Positions 8,219-14,583 of a stretch of 32,345 nt of DNA are shown piece by piece; the stretch's first letter is position 1, and every line of letters begins with the position of its first letter. The notes below the pieces were generated by a model, which was not told the origin of the DNA, searched no databases, and saw only the letters and a list, made by a program, of their open reading frames with translations. Source of the DNA: a virus; the IMG/VR virus record IMGVR_UViG_3300032006_000045, positions 1 through 32,345 of that record; one strand, written 5' to 3'. The translations under genes were made by a program, and so were the position numbers.

Positions 8219-9080
8219 GACCCCACGGCTCACCTGGTCCTCGTTGCAACCAATTCGGATGCTCTTTATCTAACCGCTCCAATGACCAACCGGATGACTC
8301 CATAAAGTCAGTGTCGATTGTGTCGCACCAGGTGAGGGAAGCCTCCGTCTGATGCTCTCTGAAAAAAATCTCTGCTTGGTCAGCATTTGGAGGTATCCGA
8401 AGCGGTTCATTGGAACCTTGGCAATAAAACGTCAAGTAAGACATACGGTGACCTTCATTAACGTATTCAATTTCATGTGCCCCTAAATAATTAGCGGGGA
8501 ACAACAAAATGTCACCAGCCCTGCAAGGGAAATTAAGATTGTCGGCATAAGGAAAAGTCACTCCCCCTCCGTCTGGTGTGTCAACCAAATGCAGGGTTGT
8601 ACTAACCACGTTGTGAGTAGTTAATTCTGACTGCCCAACGATGTCGTCCCATGCAGCGAATGAATATCCGCAATCGTTGTCGTGATGCCCAAAGAGGTGC
8701 CCCATTGGGGCGTCGTAAACAAGCGCATGGCCACGGTTACACCACCAAAGTTGGGAAAGAATCATCGGGTATTTTTCTATGTACTGCAAAAGTGCTGCAT
8801 AACAAACATCTGCGGCTTCTCGCCAAAAGTCATACCAAAATTCCACTTGCGGGATTACTGGTGGAGCATGGACCTGGACTCTGATTGGATCCTGCCCATG
8901 GAACTCGATAGGAGTTCGGGTACCGGTTGCTTTGTTTACAACCTCGTCTCCTTCAACCACATATTGATGCTCCCATTGACCTTTACTAATAACCAACAAC
9001 TCATCAATTATCTCTTCAGGGATTTCCATAGCATTCCGAATGAGAGCAATCCCGTTTTGAAAATGCTCAATCTCAGACAT
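8211..9080 (-). CDS. 2-oxoglutarate/Fe(II) oxygenase, prolyl-hydroxylase-like (cassette gene 7)
   Basis: This 289-residue protein from the ATG at 9080 has iron ligands H132 and D134 in GHHDNDCGY, H202 in YLGAHEIEY, and R212 for 2-oxoglutarate. It is a close paralog of the next gene upstream: both share the MSQ/LSQ-(I/L)WWC-(S/N)RGH segment, HHDND, VVSTTxHL and PANYL. The longer frame from 9170 is rejected because its first 30 residues overlap the upstream gene, match no paralog, and the 9080 ATG aligns with the start of that paralog. The ATG sits directly behind GGGGTGG, within the coding tail of the previous gene, and overlaps its TGA by eight bases. The substrate is unknown. Confidence 0.87.
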   Translation of the reverse strand: MSEIEHFQNGIALIRNAMEIPEEIIDELLVISKGQWEHQYVVEGDEVVNKATGTRTPIEFHGQDPIRVQVHAPPVIPQVEFWYDFWREAADVCYAALLQYIEKYPMILSQLWWCNRGHALVYDAPMGHLFGHHDNDCGYSFAAWDDIVGQSELTTHNVVSTTLHLVDTPDGGGVTFPYADNLNFPCRAGDILLFPANYLGAHEIEYVNEGHRMSYLTFYCQGSNEPLRIPPNADQAEIFFREHQTEASLTWCDTIDTDFMESSGWSLERLDKEHPNWLQRGPGEPWGHD

Positions 9081-9924
9081 GGCCACCCCAATGGTCAGGG
9101 GCGTTTCTGCTTGACATCCACTGTGGGTGACGATGATAAAATGTTTCAAGATCCCACCCTGACGATTCAAGGAAGTCTTCGTGAAGGGTTTTCACCCACG
9201 TGAATGAATTATCTACACGATGTTCACGATCTCTGACTGGGAGAATGTTGCCGCCACCTATTAAATGTGAGCCCTGCCCCCAAAACGTTAGGTATGAGAT
9301 TCTTCTGCTACCTTCTTGGACAGGCGTTATGCCATGAGTGGCTAAATAATTAGCGGGGAAAACTAAAACATCCCCTGCCTTTGTTTCTATCTCTAAATTG
9401 TCTAAGTAAGGAAAGACCATGCTGCCTCCTTCCGAATCACAAAGATGCATCGTGGTGCTTACAACATTCTGTGCAGAAACTTCTGTAAAACCTGCAATTT
9501 TCTCATTCACTGGCCATGCATAACCAACATCATTGTCATGATGGGCTAGTAACCGTGCCCCAGGTTCATAAACCAATGAGTGCCCTCGACTACACCACCA
9601 AATCTGAGACATTAAATGTGGGTAACGCTCAAGATATTTAAGTAAGACACCCCAACAGACATCAGAAGCATACTTCCACCACTCATAATGTTCGTCACTA
9701 GCCTCAGCAGGAGGTTGGTGAACTTGGACACGAACAGGCTTTTCGAGCACCACGTCAATATTGTCAACTATCCCTGTTTGTGTACTGATAAGCAGATCCC
9801 CATCTTTTTCATATTGAGCGTCAAATTCAGCATCCCGTAAATACAACAACTCATCAATGATTGACTGAGGGACATCAATAACGTTCTTATAATGAGAGAC
9901 CCCGTTCCCGTAGTGTTCAACCAT
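9073..9924 (-). CDS. 2-oxoglutarate/Fe(II) oxygenase, prolyl-hydroxylase-like (cassette gene 6)
   Basis: This 283-residue protein has a complete facial triad: H128 and D130 (AHHDNDVGYAW) and H197 (YLATHGITPV), with R208 in the 2-oxoglutarate position. GDVLVFPANYLATHG is the typical double-strand signature. It clearly arose by duplication with its downstream neighbour, with the same motifs in the same order and similar length. The start overlaps the upstream TauD-like gene by eight bases and follows GAAGGG. No signal peptide or membrane segment is seen, so it should act in the cytoplasm on intracellular protein or metabolite substrates. What it oxidises is not shown by the sequence. Confidence 0.88.
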   Translation of the reverse strand: MVEHYGNGVSHYKNVIDVPQSIIDELLYLRDAEFDAQYEKDGDLLISTQTGIVDNIDVVLEKPVRVQVHQPPAEASDEHYEWWKYASDVCWGVLLKYLERYPHLMSQIWWCSRGHSLVYEPGARLLAHHDNDVGYAWPVNEKIAGFTEVSAQNVVSTTMHLCDSEGGSMVFPYLDNLEIETKAGDVLVFPANYLATHGITPVQEGSRRISYLTFWGQGSHLIGGGNILPVRDREHRVDNSFTWVKTLHEDFLESSGWDLETFYHRHPQWMSSRNAPDHWGGHV

Positions 9925-10969
9925 GATATGAATGCCCTTCAGGAACTATGTACTGCTGATCTCGTGGGGGTAAAGTTTGGACAGCATATTGGTTCCCCCC
10001 GTGATACTTAATGTGATCAAAAACAAGTTCGCCTAAATCGAACCCAGCGCCCCACGCTGTTTGCAAACGGTAGGCGTCGTAAATAACAAGATCTCCTTGT
10101 TCCCAATCCCACCACTGTTGGTTATCAGGATTGACAACATAATCGAACACCCATTTAAAAAATTCCATAGGTTCAATACATTCTTCCTCAAACTCGAACG
10201 GGAGTTGAGGGTTGCCGAGGTTGGTCCCCGTGGAATGTAAAACAGGGTAAGAGCCATACCAATGCAATTCAATCACACGGTGAGGATATTGAGTGACCCC
10301 ATCTGGCATATAAGAGACTTGAGTTTCTTTTTTGTATGCTTTCTCCAAAGGATTAACCCATGAAGATGGAAGAGCCTTAAATGCTTCAGACATATCAACA
10401 AACCCCAACCCACCTGCGCGTTTCGAAGCGGTGAAGGTATGCATATGAATGGCATTTGTTCTCACTAAATGCTGTTTATAGGCATCATCCATGTTCCAGA
10501 AAATCATTGTTTGCCGTGACGCTTGTTCTTGCCCTGGGTAAAGAACATCTTCTTCGCCGGGTGGTTTCCCACCTGTCCCCACACCCTTAGTCATTTGTTC
10601 GAACCGTGTGGCAAAGTTTTCGTTTCTACGGATGAATGAACCACTCAATGTGTATTCATCTATACCGGCTCTTTCCACAGGCGTAGTCTCAGTTAGATCC
10701 CCACGGTCTAGTTCTTCGAGGTCATACATCGGTTCACCAAAACGTCGGTCGGCTGTAAGAAAGGCTTCTGTTGTGGCTTTACCCCGTGACCAATCCTCTA
10801 ACGGCTTCTCAGATATAGAAAGTGCTTGGGTTATGTCTGCAAAGTCTTGGACTGTCAGATTCAGACCCCTGAACGCCAAAACTCCTTCTTTGAATAGGAG
10901 CGCTCTGAATTCATCCGCACCATCAAGAATGTCTTCCACTCGGAGATACGAAAAGTTTTGGATCTTCAT
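9917..10969 (-). CDS. TauD/TfdA-like protein lacking the iron ligands (cassette gene 5)
   Basis: This 350-residue protein aligns along its length with the next gene upstream, which has an intact TauD-like site. Shared landmarks are the N-terminal GVLAFRGLNLT strand, RAGGLGFVDMSEAFKALP (the usual G-x-F-x-DM-x-x-AY-x-x-LP stretch), and WEQGDLVIYDAYRL. The iron-binding residues are lost: the HxD/E position reads WNMD (N159, D161), the distal histidine is T304, and the arginine that binds 2-oxoglutarate is not conserved. It may be a pseudoenzyme subunit, a regulator, or a protein that binds the substrate without catalysis. The frame is intact, overlaps its neighbours by 4 and 8 bases, and has a GGAG ribosome binding site, so it is not decaying. 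Confidence 0.8.
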   Translation of the reverse strand: MKIQNFSYLRVEDILDGADEFRALLFKEGVLAFRGLNLTVQDFADITQALSISEKPLEDWSRGKATTEAFLTADRRFGEPMYDLEELDRGDLTETTPVERAGIDEYTLSGSFIRRNENFATRFEQMTKGVGTGGKPPGEEDVLYPGQEQASRQTMIFWNMDDAYKQHLVRTNAIHMHTFTASKRAGGLGFVDMSEAFKALPSSWVNPLEKAYKKETQVSYMPDGVTQYPHRVIELHWYGSYPVLHSTGTNLGNPQLPFEFEEECIEPMEFFKWVFDYVVNPDNQQWWDWEQGDLVIYDAYRLQTAWGAGFDLGELVFDHIKYHGGNQYAVQTLPPRDQQYIVPEGHSYHG

Positions 10970-12030
10970 ATGAACTCCGCAACTGGGCGCTTCCCGTGTG
11001 GATCCCCCGTGAAGCCTTTCCCGAAGTAATACCGTCCTCTTAGAAGCCTCTCATTTTTATTAAACCCACCTTCGACTGCGTGCATTAAAGAAAATATGTC
11101 TAGAGCCAACAAATCCCCCTCGTCCCATTGCAGCCAAAACTGATTTGTTTCAGTTTCTATGTATTCATATAACCATGTTTTGAAATCAAGAAGAAGTCGG
11201 GGATCACACTCTTCTTCTAAGAATTGTTGCCCCCCATTGGAATAAACATCGAAATCAGTTTTATAAGCCGTCCCATAAGTTCCTCCCCATGTGTTAATTT
11301 TCGGCATTTCTGACTCTAAACGCCACATCTCTTTAGGGCGTTCACCATGATCCTCTGGGGGGAAAGGTGTCACCGAACGAATCACATATCGCCCCGTGAC
11401 AGGATGTTCCATTGCCAATGGTTTAGGATCCACCACTATCGCATCAGATGTTTCAGGAACCGGGATCCAAAACGGTTCCCCTTGGGCAACTGTTCTGTAA
11501 GCCTGACTACGAAACCAGTCGATGTCCACTGGCATAAACCCTGGGACACTTACAGTTTGCACCCTGTGGGAAAACTCGCGTAAACGATCAGGCATCCTGT
11601 CATAAATCAACCCGCCGTCAATGAAACCAGTCCTACCAACTCCTCTTTTTTTAGGGAACTTGTCCATCGACCACAACCCGTGCACGGGTGGATTTAACAT
11701 CTCATTGTTTTCATAGTGCCACGGATTCATTTTGAGAGAGTCATGAGGGTCGATTCCAGCAGAACCTCGTGACTCTAGAAGAGCATCTTTCAATGAGGTT
11801 TTACCCATGTCTTCCATGACTTTGAACATGTGGTTGTAAGTAACTTCATATCGTGAAACATGATCATTAGGCGAAACCAAACCAAAGACGTCAGCCACAA
11901 CATCTTTTTCTTCTTCGGTAGCATTCAACTTCGGGAAAAGCACAAGAGGGTGCTGATTAAGTATGCCTTCAAAATCTTCAGGGTATTTAGTGAGATCATC
12001 AAGTGTCACGTTGTCTAGAACACGGATCAT
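10966..12030 (-). CDS. TauD/TfdA-like 2-oxoglutarate/Fe(II) dioxygenase (cassette gene 4)
   Basis: This 354-residue protein carries the TauD-like triad with a glutamate variant: H105 and E107 in NPWHYENNE, and H317 in SLMHAVEGG. R328, R331 or R333 is the candidate 2-oxoglutarate carboxylate ligand. WDEGDLLALDIFSLMHA matches the family's GDLv-x-D-x-x-x-x-x-H signature, and GRTGFIDGGLIYDRMP matches the central conserved strand and helix. TauD family members oxidise small molecules such as sulfonates, carnitine or phenoxyacetates, and some act on amino acids or peptidyl substrates. Here the substrate is unknown. The start overlaps the upstream stop as TAATG, preceded by CAGGAG, which indicates coupled translation with the DUF6065-like gene. 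Confidence 0.87.
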   Translation of the reverse strand: MIRVLDNVTLDDLTKYPEDFEGILNQHPLVLFPKLNATEEEKDVVADVFGLVSPNDHVSRYEVTYNHMFKVMEDMGKTSLKDALLESRGSAGIDPHDSLKMNPWHYENNEMLNPPVHGLWSMDKFPKKRGVGRTGFIDGGLIYDRMPDRLREFSHRVQTVSVPGFMPVDIDWFRSQAYRTVAQGEPFWIPVPETSDAIVVDPKPLAMEHPVTGRYVIRSVTPFPPEDHGERPKEMWRLESEMPKINTWGGTYGTAYKTDFDVYSNGGQQFLEEECDPRLLLDFKTWLYEYIETETNQFWLQWDEGDLLALDIFSLMHAVEGGFNKNERLLRGRYYFGKGFTGDPHGKRPVAEFI

Positions 12031-12749
12031 TATGGCTCCTGAAGCGTTGGGTGCCCCTCATGTTTGGGGCCTATCTGCTCGCCTTTTTCGTTTAGGCCAG
12101 TTCTGACACTCCCCATCCATGACCATGGCTGTTCTCTCATTTTAGCCGTTTTAGCATTCCCATACGATTGGCGGGAGGCCATCAATTGATCGTCATCCCA
12201 AATGTTCTTAACATCTAATTCCACATTGCACTGAAAATCATCTTCAACGATCTGGAAAAACATAAACGGCATACCCTCAGGGAAGACAACTTCTTTACCA
12301 GGAGTGGTCATCATCCAATTCATGTTCACTTCATCTGGCCACCAACCAGGAACCATCGCAGTTAAAGGAACGGCGCCATCAATAAAATAATTAGGAGGGC
12401 CTGATAGCAGAACACTGTGCCCTGGTGGTGTGTTTATAGCCCACCCGACAGTGAAAGACATGATGCTAATAATGCTCGGAACAACAACATCGCGTTCGTA
12501 CTCGTGGCCGTTCTCTAACGTGTGTGTGATCTTTTCACCGCTTAAGACTTTGGGGACCGTGTTCCCTCCATCCCATTTGACTACTACATCTTGTTGAAGT
12601 CTCAACTCCCAACCATTGACATTGGCGGCGGTTAAGGGCAGACACTTGTAGGCATGTTTTTTATATGTCGCGTCCATCCACTCTCGTCGTGGGCGACATT
12701 GAGTTATTTGGGGAGGGTTCTGGTGGGTTCGGGTCAGTGTTGCTTTCAT
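12030..12749 (-). CDS. DUF6065-like protein (cassette gene 3)
   Basis: This 239-residue protein matches my memory of the DUF6065 pattern: LPLTAANVNGWEL (residues 38-49), a short stretch with VKWDGG, then VGWAINTPPGHSVLLSGPPN (101-120), DGAVPLTAMVPGWWPD, NMNWMMTTPGKEVVFPEGMPF (142-162). DUF6065 proteins have no established biochemical activity that I know of. The gene is embedded between two oxygenase genes with ATGA and TAATG overlaps, so it probably acts with them, perhaps in substrate recognition or as a partner protein; that is inference. No catalytic triad, membrane segment or signal peptide is visible. Confidence 0.7.
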   Translation of the reverse strand: MKATLTRTHQNPPQITQCRPRREWMDATYKKHAYKCLPLTAANVNGWELRLQQDVVVKWDGGNTVPKVLSGEKITHTLENGHEYERDVVVPSIISIMSFTVGWAINTPPGHSVLLSGPPNYFIDGAVPLTAMVPGWWPDEVNMNWMMTTPGKEVVFPEGMPFMFFQIVEDDFQCNVELDVKNIWDDDQLMASRQSYGNAKTAKMREQPWSWMGSVRTGLNEKGEQIGPKHEGHPTLQEP

Positions 12750-13471
12750 GAACTCGCTGACTGTACCTGTCCAGTTGCGTCTTCGATGCCTATTTGGGTT
12801 TCAAGAGTCAGGTTGTCTGAGCGGTGATTTAAATCGTTGTAGTCATACATCACCACTAAGGAATATTTGGTGCCTGTCTCGATCGGCAAAGATTGGTGGA
12901 CGTAAGGGTAATTCGATGGGAAGACAACCATGTCCCCTGCATGTGGCGTGAATTTTATGTCTTGGTAAGGGAACACCAATTCGCCGCCTGTGTAGTCTTC
13001 GCCGCAGGTGTTGAAGAAAGCCACGACAGAAGTTGTGCAGGTGTATGAGAACCCGCAATCAGGGTGAACTTGGAAATGTTGGCCTTCTTTGTATCTAACG
13101 AAATTAGGCGCTTCGAAGTATTCCAAAGTCCCAAGATTTAGGTTTTCGCAATAATGTTCCACGCAAGCATGAACTGGTCCCATAACTTCGTCGTAGATTT
13201 CTCGAGCGTCGGCGAACTCTTCAGGAGGGTTCGTGAACTGTTCAAACTTAATCCCTTTAGTGCCACCGTATTTGAAGTCAGAGCAGTCCCTGTAATCCAG
13301 CATCTCCTCCACGAAACCAACTCTGGCATTGTTCCATCTGAAAAACGGGTCGTCTTCAGTCAAGATCGCTTCTAACCGCTGTGGGTATGTTTGATTACTT
13401 GGGAAAAGGTTCTTGTAAAGGGTTATACAAGCACCTGGTTGCCCTATTTGATAAGCCTCAATGTCTTTCAT
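12746..13471 (-). CDS. 2-oxoglutarate/Fe(II) oxygenase, prolyl-hydroxylase-like (cassette gene 2)
   Basis: This 241-residue protein from the ATG at 13471 has H136 and D138 (FQVHPDCGFSY) and H192 (PYVHQSLP), with K202 where the 2-oxoglutarate-binding basic residue sits. Lysine here is typical of true prolyl-4-hydroxylases. GGELVFPYQDIKFTPHAGDMVVFPSNY is the usual core, and it runs longer than the paralogs' loops. A 16-residue longer frame from 13519 exists, but the 13471 ATG overlaps the previous TGA and follows AGGAGGGGAAG, the best ribosome binding site in the cassette. The N-terminal segment has six conserved-looking aromatic residues and two cysteine clusters. It is predicted to be cytoplasmic. 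Confidence 0.87.
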   Translation of the reverse strand: MKDIEAYQIGQPGACITLYKNLFPSNQTYPQRLEAILTEDDPFFRWNNARVGFVEEMLDYRDCSDFKYGGTKGIKFEQFTNPPEEFADAREIYDEVMGPVHACVEHYCENLNLGTLEYFEAPNFVRYKEGQHFQVHPDCGFSYTCTTSVVAFFNTCGEDYTGGELVFPYQDIKFTPHAGDMVVFPSNYPYVHQSLPIETGTKYSLVVMYDYNDLNHRSDNLTLETQIGIEDATGQVQSASS

Positions 13472-14097
13472 TCTTCCCCTCCTAATTGGGTGATTGTGTA
13501 GAAAGATGGTGTCGTCCATCTAACACCATCAGTAACAGGGCGAACCCCATGCAAATAGTGGATGTCCCCTGGGTGGGCTACAGCCATTCCTTCTTCGATT
13601 GGTAAAACCATCCCATGCTCGGGATAATAAAAAGCGCCGCCTTCGAAATCTTCATTCCAATAGATAATCGAATTTATGTCGTAAGTGGGAAACGGGTTAG
13701 GGGTGCCATCATTCAACTGTTTGTCGGCATGCGGCAATTGCTCATTCCCTGGTAGCCAACGGACAAGCACCGGCGGTCGTTTATGAACTGCGAGATTGAA
13801 CTTATCTTCAATAGCGAACTGCATTTTTAAAATGTATTTATCAATCAACTTGAAAATCTCAGGGTTGATCTCTTCAAGAATTGAAGCGCTACACATGCGA
13901 TCCCACCAGTAAGAAGCATCGTAAATGCATTCACCATCTTCGTTGTATTCGGTCTCCCGTGGGTTATCCCATTCGTTGATCGTAGGTAAAAACCTTTGGA
14001 TGATTCTGAGATCGACAGGGTCTACGAAATCATAGAGAACAAGAATGTTGTCAGATGAGTCCCCAAAATGGCCGGGTTCTATCAGGGATTCTTCCAT
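13468..14097 (-). CDS. 2-oxoglutarate/Fe(II) oxygenase, prolyl-hydroxylase-like (cassette gene 1)
   Basis: This 209-residue protein is the first oxygenase after the proline-rich repeat gene. H123 and D125 (QLPHADKQL) and H183 (YLHGVRPV) form the metal site, and R193 (DGVRWTTPSFYT) the 2-oxoglutarate site. The double strand reads YDINSIIYWNEDFEGGAFYYPEHG, a typical prolyl-4-hydroxylase core, with the GDIHYLHGVRPV signature near the C-terminus. It is shorter than most of its neighbours, which is close to the minimal size for this fold. Its start lies 20 bases after the repeat gene's stop, and its TGA overlaps the next start. The close linkage with the repeat protein makes that protein the best candidate substrate. 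Confidence 0.87.
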   Translation of the reverse strand: MEESLIEPGHFGDSSDNILVLYDFVDPVDLRIIQRFLPTINEWDNPRETEYNEDGECIYDASYWWDRMCSASILEEINPEIFKLIDKYILKMQFAIEDKFNLAVHKRPPVLVRWLPGNEQLPHADKQLNDGTPNPFPTYDINSIIYWNEDFEGGAFYYPEHGMVLPIEEGMAVAHPGDIHYLHGVRPVTDGVRWTTPSFYTITQLGGEE

Positions 14098-14117
14098 ATG
14101 GCCAAGTGTACACCTGG

Positions 14118-14561
14118 TTACTCTTCTTCAGTATCCTTTTCTTCCATCGCATACCCAGGATCCTGATAATGGATAAAGGACGGTGGGAAGTGAGGAGGGA
14201 AAAATGGTGGGAAAAATGGTGGGAAATGAGGTGGGAAAAACGGCGGGAAAAATGGCGGGAAGTGAGGAGGGAAAAACGGCGGAAAGAACGGTGGGAAAAA
14301 CGGCGGGAAAAACGGTGGGAAGAACGGACTGTAATATGTGTAGTCCATTGAATGCCCCAACAACTTGATATCCCCAGCAGTATCTACCTGACTAGCGACC
14401 GTGTTTTCAAGGCCGCTGTTGTCGGTATTGGTTGTGCTTTTAGTACCTACAACCATCCCAGCAGAAACGATTTGGGAGTCAGCGTTAGTGGTTGTCTGTC
14501 CAACAATGTTGGGGATCTCGTCTTTACGTGGGAGATCTTGTTCTGAACCTGACTGCGCCAT
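14118..14561 (-). CDS. PASTA-like domain protein with PFFP/PHFP repeats
   Basis: This 147-residue protein has two parts. Residues 15-77 resemble a PASTA domain: EIPNIVGQTTTNADSQIVSA, then GMVVGT, and ASQVDTAG followed by a final strand. PASTA domains of actinobacterial kinases and penicillin-binding proteins bind peptidoglycan. Residues 79-126 are twelve tandem tetrapeptides of the form P-(F/H)-F-P, with histidine in the sixth, ninth and twelfth units, then an acidic tail. No signal peptide is seen. It lies between fibre genes and the oxygenase run, so it is most likely a small virion protein that touches the host cell wall, and a possible hydroxylation target. I know of comparable FFPP-rich proteins in uncultured marine phages, but not of their role. 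Confidence 0.8.
   Translation of the reverse strand: MAQSGSEQDLPRKDEIPNIVGQTTTNADSQIVSAGMVVGTKSTTNTDNSGLENTVASQVDTAGDIKLLGHSMDYTYYSPFFPPFFPPFFPPFFPPFFPPHFPPFFPPFFPPHFPPFFPPFFPPHFPPSFIHYQDPGYAMEEKDTEEE
14184..14327. repeat. 12-bp tandem repeat coding PFFP/PHFP units
   Basis: Twelve near-perfect 12-bp units encode the P-x-F-P tetrapeptides of the PASTA-like protein. Units with histidine recur about every third unit at the right end, giving a higher-order 36-bp period. Base differences between units are mostly synonymous (GG/CG pairs), which suggests an old, selectively kept array rather than a fresh slippage product. The repeat has no spacers. Confidence 0.9.
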
Positions 14562-14583
14562 ATCTCTATCCTACCTTTTCTTA

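Noticed and set aside
8219-9170. Longer start at 9170 for the 8211 oxygenase gene
   Set aside because: It would overlap the previous gene by 98 bases and add 30 residues with no match in the paralog. The ATG at 9080 has its ribosome binding site and aligns with the paralog start.
13472-13519. Longer start at 13519 for the 12746 oxygenase gene
   Set aside because: The ATG at 13471 has AGGAGGGG directly before it and the ATGA overlap seen across the operon.
14184-14327. Possible CRISPR array
   Set aside because: The units are contiguous 12-bp coding repeats with no spacers and lie inside a good reading frame.
14055-14368. Plus-strand open frames with tryptophan/lysine/arginine repeats opposite the repeat gene
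   Set aside because: They are antisense shadows of the PFFP array: the repeat period is a multiple of three, so all frames stay open. They have no ribosome binding site and no recognisable fold.
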